From assembly GCA_963575645.1 (NCBI GenBank), contig OY754465.1:3410001-3474000 (forward strand): a DNA stretch of 64,000 bases, written 5' to 3'. Source of the DNA: Xanthostigma xanthostigma (lineage: Eukaryota; Arthropoda; Insecta; Raphidioptera; Raphidiidae). The notes under the pieces are model-generated. The model worked only from the letters and a program-made list of their open reading frames with translations, ran no database searches and was not told where the DNA came from. Shown in pieces: positions 32,683 to 43,470 of the stretch (position 1 is the first letter of the stretch; every line of letters begins with the position of its first letter). Both the position numbers and the translations under genes were made by a program.

Positions 32683-32945
32683 TGAAGTGAAAACTTCTTT
32701 AGCGGCGTTGTACACTTTTTTTGTAATGGGTAAAAAATGTTAAACTCGCGTCAGGGCATATATTTGCGTCCTGATCGAAAATGCGTAAGACGAAAACTTT
32801 TATTTATACAACGTTAGACATCTAGCGTTGAAATATCGTACATAAAAATGCAATCTATGATACAAACCATTTTGATCGAAAATTCGTAAGACGTTAATAT
32901 TCAAGTTTTCACTTGTGCCGGCACTCCCGGAGTGCAAAGGGGTTT
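32683..32945. mobile_element. AAGTGAAAACTTCTTTAGCG element
   Basis: TGAAGTGAAAACTTCTTTAG to GTTTTCACTTGTGCCGGC and ACTCCCGGAGTGCAA, the same ends as at 19573-20190 without the tRNA-like insert. GATCGAAAATTCGTAAGACG occurs near both ends. Confidence 0.7.
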
Positions 32946-33015
32946 TTTTTTTCTCAATGACGTGAGAAGAAATTTCATAGTGTATGTATGATGACCCATT
33001 AAAAAAAAAACTTAA

Positions 33016-33306
33016 ATATAAACACAGAGCTAAACGTGTCTGTTGTCTTGTTCTCAGCAGAATGACGCCAGTTTGGTATGTGGGCGTTTGTTCAAGTCGC
33101 CCACTGACAAGATACTGTTTCCTGATTAGGTTCTTGCGCAGAGCAAGCAGAGGACCTAGCAAGAAAAATAGCCCCAGTTCTAATTTCCAAATCTATCTTG
33201 TAAGCTAGCAGGTGAGCCTGCAGTGACGTCATTTCCAGCCCCGTACCCAGCCTGCCGGCCAGCAGAAATCCAAGCAGTGTTTCCAGCCACGTGTGCAGCG
33301 GATTAA
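33016..33306 (-). repeat. GGCCGCTGCAC family, inverted partner copy
   Basis: An imperfect reverse copy of 33307-33600 (AAACACAGAGCTAAACGTGT, AGTGACGTCATTTCCAGCC, CAGCAGAAATCCAAGCAG). Together they make a ~600-bp fold-back around 33306. Confidence 0.75.
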
Positions 33307-33740
33307 GGCCGCTGCAACTTGAAGCTAGAAACACTTCTTGGACTTCTGCTGGCTGGGTACGAAGCTGGAAATGACGTCACTGCGGAATGGCCTGCTAGGT
33401 CACAAGATAGGTTTTAAAATTAGAACAGGTGCTATTTTCCTTGCTGGGTCCGCTGCTAGATATGAGCAAAGAATCAATCAGGAAGCAGTATCTTATCACG
33501 TTGGCGACTTGAACACACGCCCTCAAACCAACATGGCGTCATTCTGCTGAGAGTCAGACAACAGACACGTTTTTCTCTGTGTTTATATTTGAACTGTCAC
33601 TGCGCGCGCGCCAGATTTATTCATAAAACTAGCTTGAAAAGACGTCTCGTGTAACAACAATCAAGAAAAAGAGCGCTAGAAAACTAGTAGGAAAATCTAG
33701 CAAGGAATCTAGCAGCGTTTCTAGCCTCGTGTGCAGCGGC
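33307..33740 (+). mobile_element. GGCCGCTGCAC terminal-repeat element
   Basis: Starts GGCCGCTGCAACTTGAAGCT and ends TCTAGCCTCGTGTGCAGCGG, giving inverted termini of about 20 bp with mismatches. A third copy is 53502-53915. Open frames run along it in all copies (GLLLAGRL, LEMTSLxAxLLAxKI), but they follow the DNA repeat, lack a start context and match no known domain. Confidence 0.7.
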
Positions 33741-34649
33741 TATGTGATATTTTATTTCGCTCGAAATGAAATCAGCGTCTTGTATTTTCAATAAATGATA
33801 AGCAAAGGGTTGATATTTCATAATAGTTTAACCGCTGCAGATGTATGTATTTAGTACTTATGTTTCCTAGTAATGTAGAGTATTATTTGTGTTGTTTCAG
33901 ATATATATAATATAAATTTGCATATTTTCATTTACATTTCGAGTACACAAAATTCTCTGCAAACTCATTTTTTCTCTCTGTCTGTAAAAGTATTTGCATA
34001 TTTCGCATTCCATACAAAATACGTCTGTTTTTTTTACTATACTCAGAAGTGTAGTGTGCATATTTTTTTCTCGATTTCTGTTTATTACGTTACGTTTTTT
34101 TTATTTTACGCTGAATATTGTACAATCTAATATTTTCGCAGTTTTATCTTGCAAAACAACGGCTTGAATTACATCACGTTATTTTGTAATTAATTATTGT
34201 TAAATATTAGCTAACATTTTTATGCAATTGTAACTGAGAACTTTTTATAGTGCAAATCAGAGGTTCCCAAACTTTTTGTCTCGTAGACTACTTGCCATGT
34301 TTTTCGGTTTTGGGTAGACTCCCTGCTTATCTGATATTGATTTTTTGCAAATTCATTAATTTCAAATGTATTTTTGACAACCGGTGTAGTGCTACTCACT
34401 TTGAACGATTTAAAATAACGGTAGTGAAATGTAGTGTGAAATGTTTAGTTTTATACATTTATTAATTAGATTAAAATTAAACGAATCAAATTAAAATTTA
34501 CTTTCTGTTACATAAAATAACTAAGCAAAAAATAAATGCTTTTAGTGTGAGAGATGAACCTGATGCTTTAATAATAAATTTTCAACATTTGGCATCATTT
34601 TAGTTAGATTTAATCTTAAATCTCTTTGGTTAACGATGTCCAGTTTGTT
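33741..34649. other. Non-coding stretch with possible hAT terminus
   Basis: At 34257 CAGAGGTTCCCAAACTTTTT resembles the common hAT-family start CAGNGGTTCCCAAAC. No matching right end or transposase was found. The rest is A+T-rich with no gene. Confidence 0.4.
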
Positions 34650-34783
34650 TCTTTTTTACACGCTTTATATTAACTTCCCTTGTAAGTTTGTATGCAATAA
34701 TGTATGTATGTATGTTTGTTTGTAACCTTCGTTTGGACTGCAGCAAGTGGTTTATTACTGTAGCATAATATGCCAGCACTGTA

Positions 34784-34877
34784 ACTACAGTGGTTAGCCG
34801 TGCGGTCTAAGGCACGGGTCTTCGCTGACGTCAACTCTCGGAATCACGGGTCGTGGGTTCTAATCCCGTCCACGCCG
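34784..34877 (+). repeat. tRNA-Leu/Ser-like sequence (degenerate), copy 2
   Basis: TAGCCGTGCGGTCTAAGGCA and GTGGGTTCTAATCCCGTCC match copies 1 and 3. The 130 bases before it (TAAGTTTGTATG through CCAGCACTGTAACTACAG) are conserved with copy 3, so the tRNA-like block is an internal part of a longer repeat. Confidence 0.6.
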
Positions 34878-34950
34878 AAAAAAAATTGTTTTTTTTCGAC
34901 AAATTTTTGACAATAAATCGAACTAAAAAGTGGAAAATACATATAGTTCA

Positions 34951-35220
34951 AAAAAACTAAAAAACACGCTTTATATCGAACTAAAAAGTAAAAAATATTT
35001 TTTTAAAAATAAGCTTAAAACAATAATGAATAAAAAATACAAGTATTATTGTGAAAAAAGCGTGGGGCATTCGATTTACGAAACTGTGGAACAAAGCGCC
35101 CCGCGCTTTTTTCACAGTAATACTTGTATTTTTTATTCATTATTGTTTTAAGCTTATTTTAAAAAAAATATTTTTTACTTTTTAGTTCGATATAGGTAAA
35201 GCGTGTTTTTTAGTTTTTTT
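34951..35220. mobile_element. Fold-back repeat, arms about 115 bp
   Basis: AAAAACACGCTTTATATCGA to GTATTATTGTGAAAAAAGCG is mirrored by GCGCTTTTTTCACAGTAATA to AAAGCGTGTTTTTTAGTTTT. The loop of about 40 bases lies near 35060-35100. It directly follows the tRNA-like repeat, and its left arm is part of that repeat's tail. Confidence 0.85.
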
Positions 35221-35559
35221 TAAACTATATTTATTATTTCTGGTAACTGATTTGGGTATTCATCTACCTACTAAAGACCATATTCCACTGTCCGCCAGAG
35301 ATGACAAACGAGTAAAAACCAGAATGGAATTGTTACTATATAGACCTGCCTGAAATATGGAAATAAAACTTCTTCGAATATTATTATTTTTGAAGTGGGA
35401 AAAAAATAATTTTATATTCAGATATAATTTGATATAAAATCATAGTTTTCATATTCAGTATTCAAATATTCGTATGATAATCCAATTTGCATATTTTGTA
35501 GACAGTTAATAGATTGTGAATGCAAATTTTAAGTGACTGTATTCTCTACTAGCTCAATT

Positions 35560-36035
35560 GCAGTCACTAGTCACCACCTCTGTGCCTTATTATACAAGCT
35601 GTTCACAAAATGATTTAATTGGAAATCCGTACATTAATGTCTATATTTATTTATATACTTACTATATAAGAAAATTCCAGCCAATTGGGCGACGAGACCA
35701 TTCCAACTTCAAAATGTTGACATATTTTGATATAGTATAATAAAGAAAATAAAATTTCTGATATCGCGTGAGGTGACACGGGTGATAGCTAGTATTCAAT
35801 ACGATAATTGCTATTATTTGCCATGGTTAAATATGTTCCACGATATGTAAAAAAAATTCCAACCAATTGGGCGCCGGGACCATTCCAACTTCAAAAATGT
35901 TGACATTTGATTATAATAAAGAAAATAAAATTTCTGATATCGCGTGAGGTGACGCGGGTAATAGCTAGTATTCAATATGATATTAACTATTCGTTGCCAT
36001 GGTTACCTACATAGTATGTTCCACGTCATGTAAAA
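35560..36035 (+). repeat. Direct tandem duplication, unit about 183 bp
   Basis: CCAATTGGGCGACGAGACCA at about 35683 and CCAATTGGGCGCCGGGACCA at about 35863 each start a block with ACTTCAAAATGTTGACAT, AAATTTCTGATATCGCGTGA and a GATAGCTAGTATTCAATA variant. An inverted single copy is at 47190-47390. Confidence 0.8.
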
Positions 36036-36059
36036 ATTAATCAAAGCATGCCTAACTAG

Positions 36060-36480
36060 TTTACTTCTGACAGATCCATAAAACAAAAGAGCGTATGATT
36101 TTTTTTATTTTCAAAATATTTCCGAAACTATAAAGTTTAGAAAAAATTTTTTTAACAAAACTTTCTTGAAAAAATAAATAGAATAATAAGCCGTTATGAA
36201 AAGTATACTATTATTATATAAAAAATACCGTTTTAGCATATATCTCTTCTGCGCATGCGCCGATTTTCCCCAAAAACAATAGGGCTCTTCATATTTGCAT
36301 ACCGAACATCCTCCCAAAATTTGGTTTCAACCCGCTTATCCGTTTGTCTTGTATCGTGTTCACAGACAGTATTTCCAAAAATATTTTTTTCGGATTCGGG
36401 GGACCTCAAAACGTGAAGATATTGTTAAATTTTTGAAAAGTAATTTTCTCAAACGTGCTTTGAATTTGCGAGAAATTTTA
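36060..36480 (-). repeat. Dispersed repeat family (GAGCGGATTGAAACC), inverted copy
   Basis: CTGCGCATGCGCCGATTTTC, TCTTCATATTTGCATACCGA and CCAAAATTTGGTTTCAACCC are the reverse of blocks at 10797-11125 and 46657-47180. It joins the tandem block at 35560-36035 just as the two are joined in 46657-47390. Confidence 0.75.
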
Positions 36481-36849
36481 ATTTTTTTTTGACTTTTTAT
36501 ACACCCTGTAAACACGCAAGTTCCATCGAAGTACTATCTGAAGACAGTGCACCGGGTTGAATTTTGCATGCACGGCTTTTGCTTAAACTGGATTACATAT
36601 ATTGTTCATGAAAGTGCCAGGCGCAAGAAGTTATGTAATTTATAAGAACAATTCTATGACCATAAAGTGTCCCGTAATAACACATTGTAATATTATATTG
36701 AACCGGTGACCCAAGTAAGTGCTTGAGACACAAAAAATCCACCAGGATTCATCCTTTAATCTTCCATCACTCTAAATTATTAGAGTTATTTTTCACAAAC
36801 AAAAAATAAAGTTTACGTTCTATTCGATTTCCGGGGGTTTCCAACACAA

Positions 36850-37045
36850 CCCTATTGTATTCATACCTCTATCGAAAGTACCTACTTTCGGCGTCAATTG
36901 TAAAGCAGAAAATCTCGCATTTACGGATTGGTGGGATTACACGCACTGATGCGGGAAGTACGTACGTTCGGGCGGCAGTAAAGACAAAATAGCCTATCAA
37001 CTGTTGTTTAGATGTCTTTTCCATAGCAACCCTATTACATTTTAG
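36850..37045. repeat. Dispersed repeat, inverted copy of 12793-13014
   Basis: AACCCTATTGTATTCATACC at one end and GCAACCCTATTACATTTTAG at the other suggest short inverted termini. The interior contains AAGTACCTACTTTCGGCG and GTACGTACGTTCGGGCGG. Confidence 0.65.
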
Positions 37046-37156
37046 CTAATATATAACCTCAAAGTTGCTTGCTTGGAATTTATCTGTGTTTTTTATATAA
37101 TTAGTAAGTAATTAATGAATGTATTTAATAAGCATACTTTTGGCCGAGGTATGAAG

Positions 37157-37283
37157 AAAAATACACCACACTGGCCGAAAGTTTGATATTCTTGCACTGC
37201 GCGCCGTGATTCCCGAGGTGAAGCCGAGGGCATAATGACGCGCAGTGCAAGAATATCAAACTTTCGGCCCTTGTGGTGTAATA
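37157..37283. repeat. Palindrome with 43-bp arms
   Basis: TACACCACACTGGCCGAAAG to TTGCACTGCGCGCC is mirrored by GCGCAGTGCAAGAATATCAA to CGGCCCTTGTGGTGTA. The loop has GAGGTGAAGCCGAGGGCAT. A related half-copy is at 50735-50825 (CTTTCGGCCCTTGTGGTGTA). Confidence 0.8.
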
Positions 37284-37480
37284 TGCTATTTGAGATTTCC
37301 GTCAGCTAACCCTAAATCGACACCTGAACGGTATTCAAAATCTTGAAAACTTTTATTTTCAAGAAATTTTAAATTTGGACGTTTTTCGAGATTCGCATAC
37401 CTAAGCTTTTCAAATAAGTAATAAAGTTGTTTTATTCTTTCTAAATATAGCTAAAACAGGCTTAAATACAGCTATTATAT

Positions 37481-37946
37481 TGTTGCGTGCCCCCTGTTGC
37501 GACGACTATGGATTCTGTAGAATATTCTAGCAACAACAACAATGGAAAACAGGTAGCTTACAAAACCCGACCTTCTTAGAATGTGTTGAAACAAGTGCTC
37601 TGGCGTTGCGACATAAATCATTCAGTTATACTGTGAAGATAAATAAACTTGGGTGTGTGTAAATTATTGAGTGCAATTATATAAATCTGGTTTTACATAA
37701 ATAACTTATAGTTAACAGACAAGTGTGAATAAGTATACTAGATAAACTTTGTTGTGTTTGTGTGTTGTAAATATTTTGTGTACATAATTTAGTGACTCTA
37801 TATTCTCTGTTACTTAGTCTTTTATTTTATTATTTGGAACTGTCGCTATTTTATTTCTGTTCTGAAATACGCTTTCGTTGTGTGTTTAACTGTTTTGTTA
37901 AACATTTATTATTGTAAATAAATAATTTCCACCACGGACTACAACA
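37481..37946 (+). mobile_element. Candidate LTR of a Ty3/gypsy-type retrotransposon
   Basis: Starts TGTTGCGTGCCCCCTGTTGC, contains AATAAACTTGGGTGTGTG and TTGTAAATAAATAATTTCC, and ends CACGGACTACAACA (TG...CA). It is followed by TTGATACAATATTAGTGCC, a possible degraded primer-binding site. No second LTR, gag or pol is present and no target duplication is seen. Confidence 0.45.
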
Positions 37947-38327
37947 GTTGATACAATATTAGTGCCATTTAAGCGAGTAAATCGGACTACGACAGGAACT
38001 CTATTTTTACTTGGTACTGGGATAGTTACTACTAAAGCTAATTGTTACAGACGATGGTAGTAATTATTGTGTTAATGTCCATTACAGGCTGCAGCCTTAT
38101 GTGTTTGTGAAGTGCATGGAATATTACAGAAGACAACGGCAAGAACTTTGTGTTCATGACGTCATAGTTGCATAACTCTGTTTGCTGCGCTAATCTGCAA
38201 TTCGGAAGTACAAAAACAATGTTTAGAAATGCATATGATCTGAGCAAAGACTGTAGATCAATTCGAAAACTGAAGACAGCGACTGATAGTTATTAACAAG
38301 TTGAATAGCGCTTATTATATACCTACT

Positions 38328-38500
38328 AGCGGTCCGTCCCGATTACACCCGGATGCGATAGATATAATTTTGCAAAATGTATTTCGTTTGTACCCCGGCG
38401 TCTCAAAAGCGGTTAAAATTGGTTGGGACGAAATTTGTAGAGAATTCTACACTCTACATCTTTTATAATAAATGCGAATACAATTTGAGGCAAAGGAAGC
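38328..38500 (-). mobile_element. Helitron-like 3' end fragment
   Basis: ACTAGCGGTCCGTCCCGATT then ACACCCGGATGCGATAG is the reverse of the Helitron 3' hairpin end seen at 14075-14108. The 5' part is absent or too diverged. Confidence 0.5.
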
Positions 38501-38563
38501 GAGATATTTCCAAAAAACTGATTTTGCGACTGTTGACCTTGAATATGTAAGGACGCTCACACG

Positions 38564-39323
38564 TAGAGAGAATACAATTCTGGGATCCCGAATCTCGGAA
38601 TCCCGGCCGTTTTCTGGCTCTGAAAATCCCGGGACCGTACTTGGCTAATCTCGGGATTTTCGGGATTGCCACAAACAGATCTAGTTTGCATTCCGTAATC
38701 CGTAGTGCCTTGACAATTACCTTGTCTAGATTATATTTATATTATTTGTTACATAATGACAAAAAACAATCCTTAAATACGCGGTACGATATGTAAGAAT
38801 ATGAAATCTTCAGATCCTGAAGTACAAGTACAAAATGAATCGGGGTTGGCAAACAGTATTTAGACGTGAAATAAGCCTGGTTTAAAAAGGAGGAGTTCGT
38901 GGATATCACTTAGAAACAGCATATAAGTATATCTATTGTCTATTATTCCTCCAACCAGCGTAGAACCTGAGCGAGCGTTTTCAGCTGCTGCTTATGTTGG
39001 CAATAAACTACAAAGTAGGCTTGGAAGTCAAACATTGGATGCTTTGATATTTCTGCGATTGTATTTTCGAAATTCTAAATAGTTTTTTTGTGTTGTATTT
39101 TTGATTTTTTGCAAAAGTAAAGTTATTTTTTTTGTTTTGTCTATTTTATTTTCTTACTATATTGTGATTTGTGTTGTGCAACGATATTAAAAACATTTTT
39201 TAATTACTTAAGTTTTTTTTTTCATTTGAGTAACCACATACTCTAATCCCGGGATCCCGAGATTACGCATCAAAAATCCCGTAATCCCGGGATTGAAAAA
39301 CATGCTCGGGATTGTATTCCCTA
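38564..39323 (+). mobile_element. hAT element, internally deleted, with 8-bp target duplication
   Basis: The left end TAGAGAGAATACAATTCTGG and the right end's inverse TAGGGAATACAATCCCGAGC are imperfect inverted termini. CTCACACG occurs exactly at 38556-38563 and 39324-39331, the 8-bp duplication expected of hAT. GGGATCCCG/CCCGGGAT repeats lie near both ends. A transposase C-terminal remnant is inside. Confidence 0.9.
38927..39082 (+). pseudogene. hAT transposase dimerisation-domain remnant
   Basis: The frame reads LLSIIPPTSVEPERAFSAAA, then YVGNKLQSRLGSQTLDALIF and LRLYFRNSK before a TAG stop. The PPTSxxxERxFSxA...(K)xRSxL..xxxxLxFLR pattern is the C-terminal hAT dimerisation motif. The upstream frame is closed and the catalytic region is absent, so it is an inactive relic of the parent transposase. 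Confidence 0.85.
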
Positions 39324-39331
39324 CTCACACG

Positions 39332-39751
39332 TGACCGTATGAGACTTTTGAGACAACATTTAGAATGCCAAAATATACAAATATTCAGCTTATTCCATTT
39401 CATTCCGAGGTTGTCTCCTTTTTTAGCTTATTTGACTGCACTATTAATATTTTTCGCTTTAAAACAATTCAAAATTGACAGAAGTAATATTTTTGACACT
39501 ATATTGAACTATATGATACATTAATTTGGATGAAAAATTAATCTGTCTGTTCATTATTTTTATACTTTGTATCATTTTTCATTCAGATAAAGAACTAAAC
39601 AAAAACTAATATTTTATATTTTCAAATGATGTACGAGATATTCAGTTTCAAATTATAGAATAACGAGTCATTCGTATTCCAACTTATCACTGTCACTAAT
39701 ATTGCTTTCGTAAATATAGAAACCACGAAATCATAACCAGAACACACAGGG
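39332..39751. other. Non-coding stretch, no feature recognised
   Basis: A+T-rich sequence without supported genes or repeats. Confidence 0.5.
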
Positions 39752-39970
39752 CTCCTCATATTTGCATACAAAACATCCTGCCAAAATTTGGTTTCAGTCA
39801 CCTCATCCGTTTGACCTGTATCGTGCTCACAGACTAACAGACGCACAGAGTTTTTCCAAAAATATGTTTTTTTAGATTTGGGGGACCTCAAAGCGAAAAG
39901 ATATTGTAAAATTTTAAAAAGTGATTTTTAACCTAATTTAGTACCATTCCCCACTTGTGGGTTGGAATGG
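39752..39970 (-). repeat. Dispersed repeat family (GAGCGGATTGAAACC), inverted copy
   Basis: TCCTCATATTTGCATACAAA, CTGTATCGTGCTCACAGACT and CATTCCCCACTTGTGGGTTG are the reverse of 10797-11000. Confidence 0.75.
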
Positions 39971-41099
39971 AAAAAAAATGTAAAAATTACTAAAATACAT
40001 AATTGAGGATTTCAGAATAAGTATAAAAACAAATAATTTTGATATTACAATTGACAGTCAATCAAAAATTTATCTAGCGAATAAAAAATAAATTTTAACC
40101 GATTTTATAACGATACCAATTTTAGACAAACGTATAAAACCATATAACTTTTTCAATATTCAACCGTTATAAAATCGGATAGAATTAATTTTTTTCAAAA
40201 ATTCCAACGGGATACTAAAGTTGAATGGATTTGTGATTTTTCTGGCTTGGTCCGACCAGCGAAACCCGTTTGTGAAAAAAATGGCGCAATTTGCAATTAA
40301 GGAAACAAAAAAAAAGTGATCGTTAATTACTCGAGAAGTAATTGACCGATGACGTTAAAATTATTTATGCATGTTTGGTTCAACATAGACATCATTTTTG
40401 AAAACTTTCAGCCATCTATGTGCGGTCATTTTTCAGTAAAAAAATAGTGAAAAAACGTGTTTTTTTAACTTTCGGGGCTATTTGCAAGTTAACAATTGCA
40501 CTTAGCGACCTCTGTCAGTGCTCATTTTTTAGGAAATTTCATAAGGAACAACTTTCTCAATGCATATGCTATACTAAAAGTCAAGAGGAACGGAGATATT
40601 AAAGGAAATAGAGAAAAAAGCACTATTTTCGTCACTAATTGTCAATTATAAAATCAAGCACACCAAAAATTTGTAAGCAAACTTAGGGGGTTGAACTACA
40701 CCCTAAAACGAAGCAACAATAATCTCGCCTGTGCCCGAATAATGCACTTTTTAATGTTTTTACGTCCTCGCCGTCTAGTCTATTGTTATTGATTACACAT
40801 GTTGAAATTATCGTGTGTCAAAAGCTTCTGAAACAATGTTTTTACGTTTATGAAACCAACAGTAATGCATTCATATGCAAGAGCTTTGTAGTGATCGATT
40901 GAACTCATTCGTCAATTTGCAAAATGAAACGATTGAAAAGAAAGAGTAATTTATTTGGACAGAATACATGAGTTTGGTGTTTTATGTGACTGTATTTTGT
41001 AAAAAGACAGTTGGTAAAAACAAATTTCATTTATGGATGCATTATGATTAAAAACCTTCAATATTTTTTACCTTATTTTCCTTAGCTGTGATAATGATA
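39971..41099. other. Non-coding stretch, no feature recognised
   Basis: Paired TAACCGATTTTATAACG and CAACCGTTATAAAATCGG phrases near 40100-40180 suggest a small inverted repeat. No gene is supported. Confidence 0.45.
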
Positions 41100-41477
41100 A
41101 TATAAAAGAATCAAAGAATAAATGGTTTTAGAAAAAAAGTATATGTTGAAAGGATTCTAAAAAAATGACCCAGTGCTAATATAAACCATTGAGGTTAATA
41201 AGATTTTTAATAAAACAAAAGTATAAAATACTGGAATCGGCCATTTTGTTCTGAAACACCGAATGACGTCACTACTTCTTAAATTAAAGAAAATATAAAC
41301 ACTTGAAGTAAATAATCACCGTGTCACTTCGATCATCATTTAACTAACAAAAATATTAGGAGCACTGTGGTTTGAATCTAATAAAAAATAGAGAGAATAG
41401 TTACTTCTTACCACAACAAGTTTATTAGTGGATGTACATTTCGAGAGCTATGCTCTCATCTTCAGCAATACACTAAA

Positions 41478-41831
41478 CTAAACCTTTCTAATATAATTTT
41501 TATTTTCATCATTTAGATGTTTTATACCGGTTTCAATGTCAGCAATTATGTTAATTAATGTGGATTTCGCAGGGATGGAATGTTTTAAACCATTTGACAG
41601 GAGACTCATTTCTTCGGGATTAAATGCTACCGAGGATTCGTTCTTTACAAAGTTATTAATTGAGGAGATACTATCGGTGTTTTTAAAATTAACTGGTTTT
41701 AATTTTTTGAACTTTTTTCTAAGACGGTGTATTTTTGACTCATACTTATTAAAATTTACTTCACTAACTTTTTGTAAGAATTTATCCCAATCTGATTTTG
41801 CCATTAAATTACTTATTAGTGTATTTGCCAT
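41478..41831 (-). pseudogene. PLE polyprotein N-terminal remnant, second part
   Basis: KIHRLRKKFKKLKPVNFKN, then NNFVKNESSVAFNPEEMSLL and SNGLKHSIPAKS resemble the region before the reverse transcriptase of PLE proteins, where a PVxN...L(T/N)xEExxLLxKGLKxxP pattern is usual. It ends at a stop directly before the LTR. The first dozen residues partly derive from the insertion at 41817-42469. Confidence 0.6.
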
Positions 41832-41954
41832 AAGGCACTTACACTATTGGCGTCGGTCGGATGGCGGGACTTAGGGGTCGGACCAAAATTTCTCGACGTT
41901 TCATAACTTTCTAAGAAGTTTGGCACCATTTTTGGAAATGTTTATATATATATG

Positions 41955-41989
<35 letters not shown>

Positions 41990-42469
41990 GTGTGCGGGCT
42001 ATAACTTTCGAAGGAGTTAATTGATTTTAACGAAATTTGGACCACATATTGAAATCCATTACCGCACGAAGCCTATTTAAAATGGGCCCAATCGGGCCAT
42101 GTTAAGGGCGGTATTTAGGGGTTGAAAAAAGTTTTCGGGCCCAAAAATACCCAAAAAATTCTCGGAACCGTTTCAAATTTGAAATTTAACCTTTTAGTAA
42201 TTATTAAAATATGCTGCTAAAATATTAATAAAATCGGCCCGACAGGACCGGACTTACAAATTTTATGAAAACACAAGTTTCTGATATGGATTTACATACT
42301 GAAGAGTGTATATAATTTGGTACAGATGTTGAATTGATATGTAGTATTGAAATTAAGAAAAAAAAGTTATTTTAAGGGGTGTATTAAGGGATAATTTTTT
42401 TTTATTTTTCCCAAAAAAAGTTAAGTTCATGTAATAGAGCCACACTGCCTATAAAAGCAAATACACTAT
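41817..42469. mobile_element. Insertion inside the PLE coding region
   Basis: TAGTGTATTTGCC at the left and GCAAATACACTATA at the right are inverted ends, and similar GCAC/TGCC phrases follow inside. The interior is non-coding, with a (TA)n-rich tract at 41942-41995 and CAATCGGGCCATGTTAAGGG. It separates the two PLE coding remnants. Class unknown. Confidence 0.55.
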
Positions 42470-42772
42470 ATTGTCGGCAGGGTTTGGCACTGCGACCCGG
42501 AGTTTTTTTAAGTGTAATTGATATAATTCTAATTCCAATTTAGCTAATTTACCATGTAAAAATTGCATTTCTAAATTGAGCCATTTGGTTTTTGCAGCAT
42601 CTTTCGCCTTTTTAACGCGTTCGTTAGTAATTTTGTTTTTAAACTCTGAGATGAACTTAGGAAAAACATTGGATTTTTTACAGTTTATTAAAAACTTAAT
42701 ATCAGCCCGTAAGAATTTTACTCTAAGGTTGTACCTAAAAAATAAATTAAGCTCATTTGGCCGAAAAGCCAT
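42449..42772 (-). pseudogene. PLE polyprotein N-terminal remnant, first part
   Basis: ATG opens just inside the LTR. LRADIKFLINCKKSNVFPKF, then ERVKKAKDAAKTKWLNLEM and LHGKLAKLELELYQLHLKK match the conserved start of PLE proteins (K(L/I)xFLxxCxxxxxxPxF, RxxK..., W...E...HxxLxxLxxxLYxLH). It lies upstream, on the same strand, of the part at 41478-41831, as expected for one protein broken by an insertion. Confidence 0.65.
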
Positions 42773-43470
42773 CTTAATAACAAAAATATTAGGAGCACTG
42801 TGGTTTGAATCTAATAAAAAATAGAGAATAGTTACTTCTTACCACAACAAGTTTATTAGTGGATGTACATTTCGAGAGCTATGCTCTCATCTTCAGCAAT
42901 ACACTAAACTTAGTTTAGTGTATAACTTAGTTTAGTGTATTGCTGAAGATGAGAGCATAGCTCTCGAAATGTACATCCACTAATAAACTTGTTGTGGTAA
43001 GAAGTAACTATTCTCTATTTTTTATCATTTAACTAGTTGATTCGTTTTTATGTGATATTTTACAACACTTATGTCATAGGTTATTTTTGAGGTTAGTTAA
43101 CTTGCAACTAAAGAAAACCGTACTATTTTTACTAATAAGTACCTACTTTTAAGAAAATACTTAATATAAATCATATCATTAAGTAAATTTACATATTTTT
43201 CTACCTCTGAACCACAGCTCTACACCCATATATACAACATTTAATGTAAGCTGTCACTGAGGCGTGACGTCACAAGCGTTTTTGTGATTACTTCAAAATA
43301 GGAAGTTAAAAATGCAATAAATTTAATTTATTGCTGAAATAATGCTTCTTTTTCGGAATTAGTACCTAGATGTGTACTGGATTTCAAAATCTGTCATCAT
43401 GCCTATAAATTATTTTTAAATGATTTTGATTACGATTTCTTTAAATCAAATAAGCGTTTGATTAAAGAAA

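Larger units (their letters stand above)
41347..43023 (-). mobile_element. Penelope-like element, coding-deleted, with LTRs and target duplication
   Basis: Direct repeats of about 130 bp (each containing ATATTAGGAGCACTGTGGTT, AACAAGTTTATTAGTGGATG and CTCTCATCTTCAGCAATACA) lie at 41347-41479 and 42780-42912. A third, inverted, partial copy lies at 42913-43023. ATCATTTAACTA is duplicated at 41335-41346 and 43024-43035. Inverted partial LTR, LTR, ORF, LTR is the classic Penelope arrangement. Only N-terminal coding remains; the reverse transcriptase and GIY-YIG endonuclease are missing. Confidence 0.85.
41100..43470 (+). repeat. Host repeat interrupted by the PLE (second copy 58860-59510)
   Basis: AATCAAAGAATAAATGGTTT, AACACCGAATGACGT and AACACTTGAAGTAAATAATC lie left of the PLE. 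TATGTGATATTTTACAACAC and AAGTACCTACTTTTAAG lie right of it. At 58860-59510 the same blocks are contiguous, giving the empty site. Confidence 0.8.
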
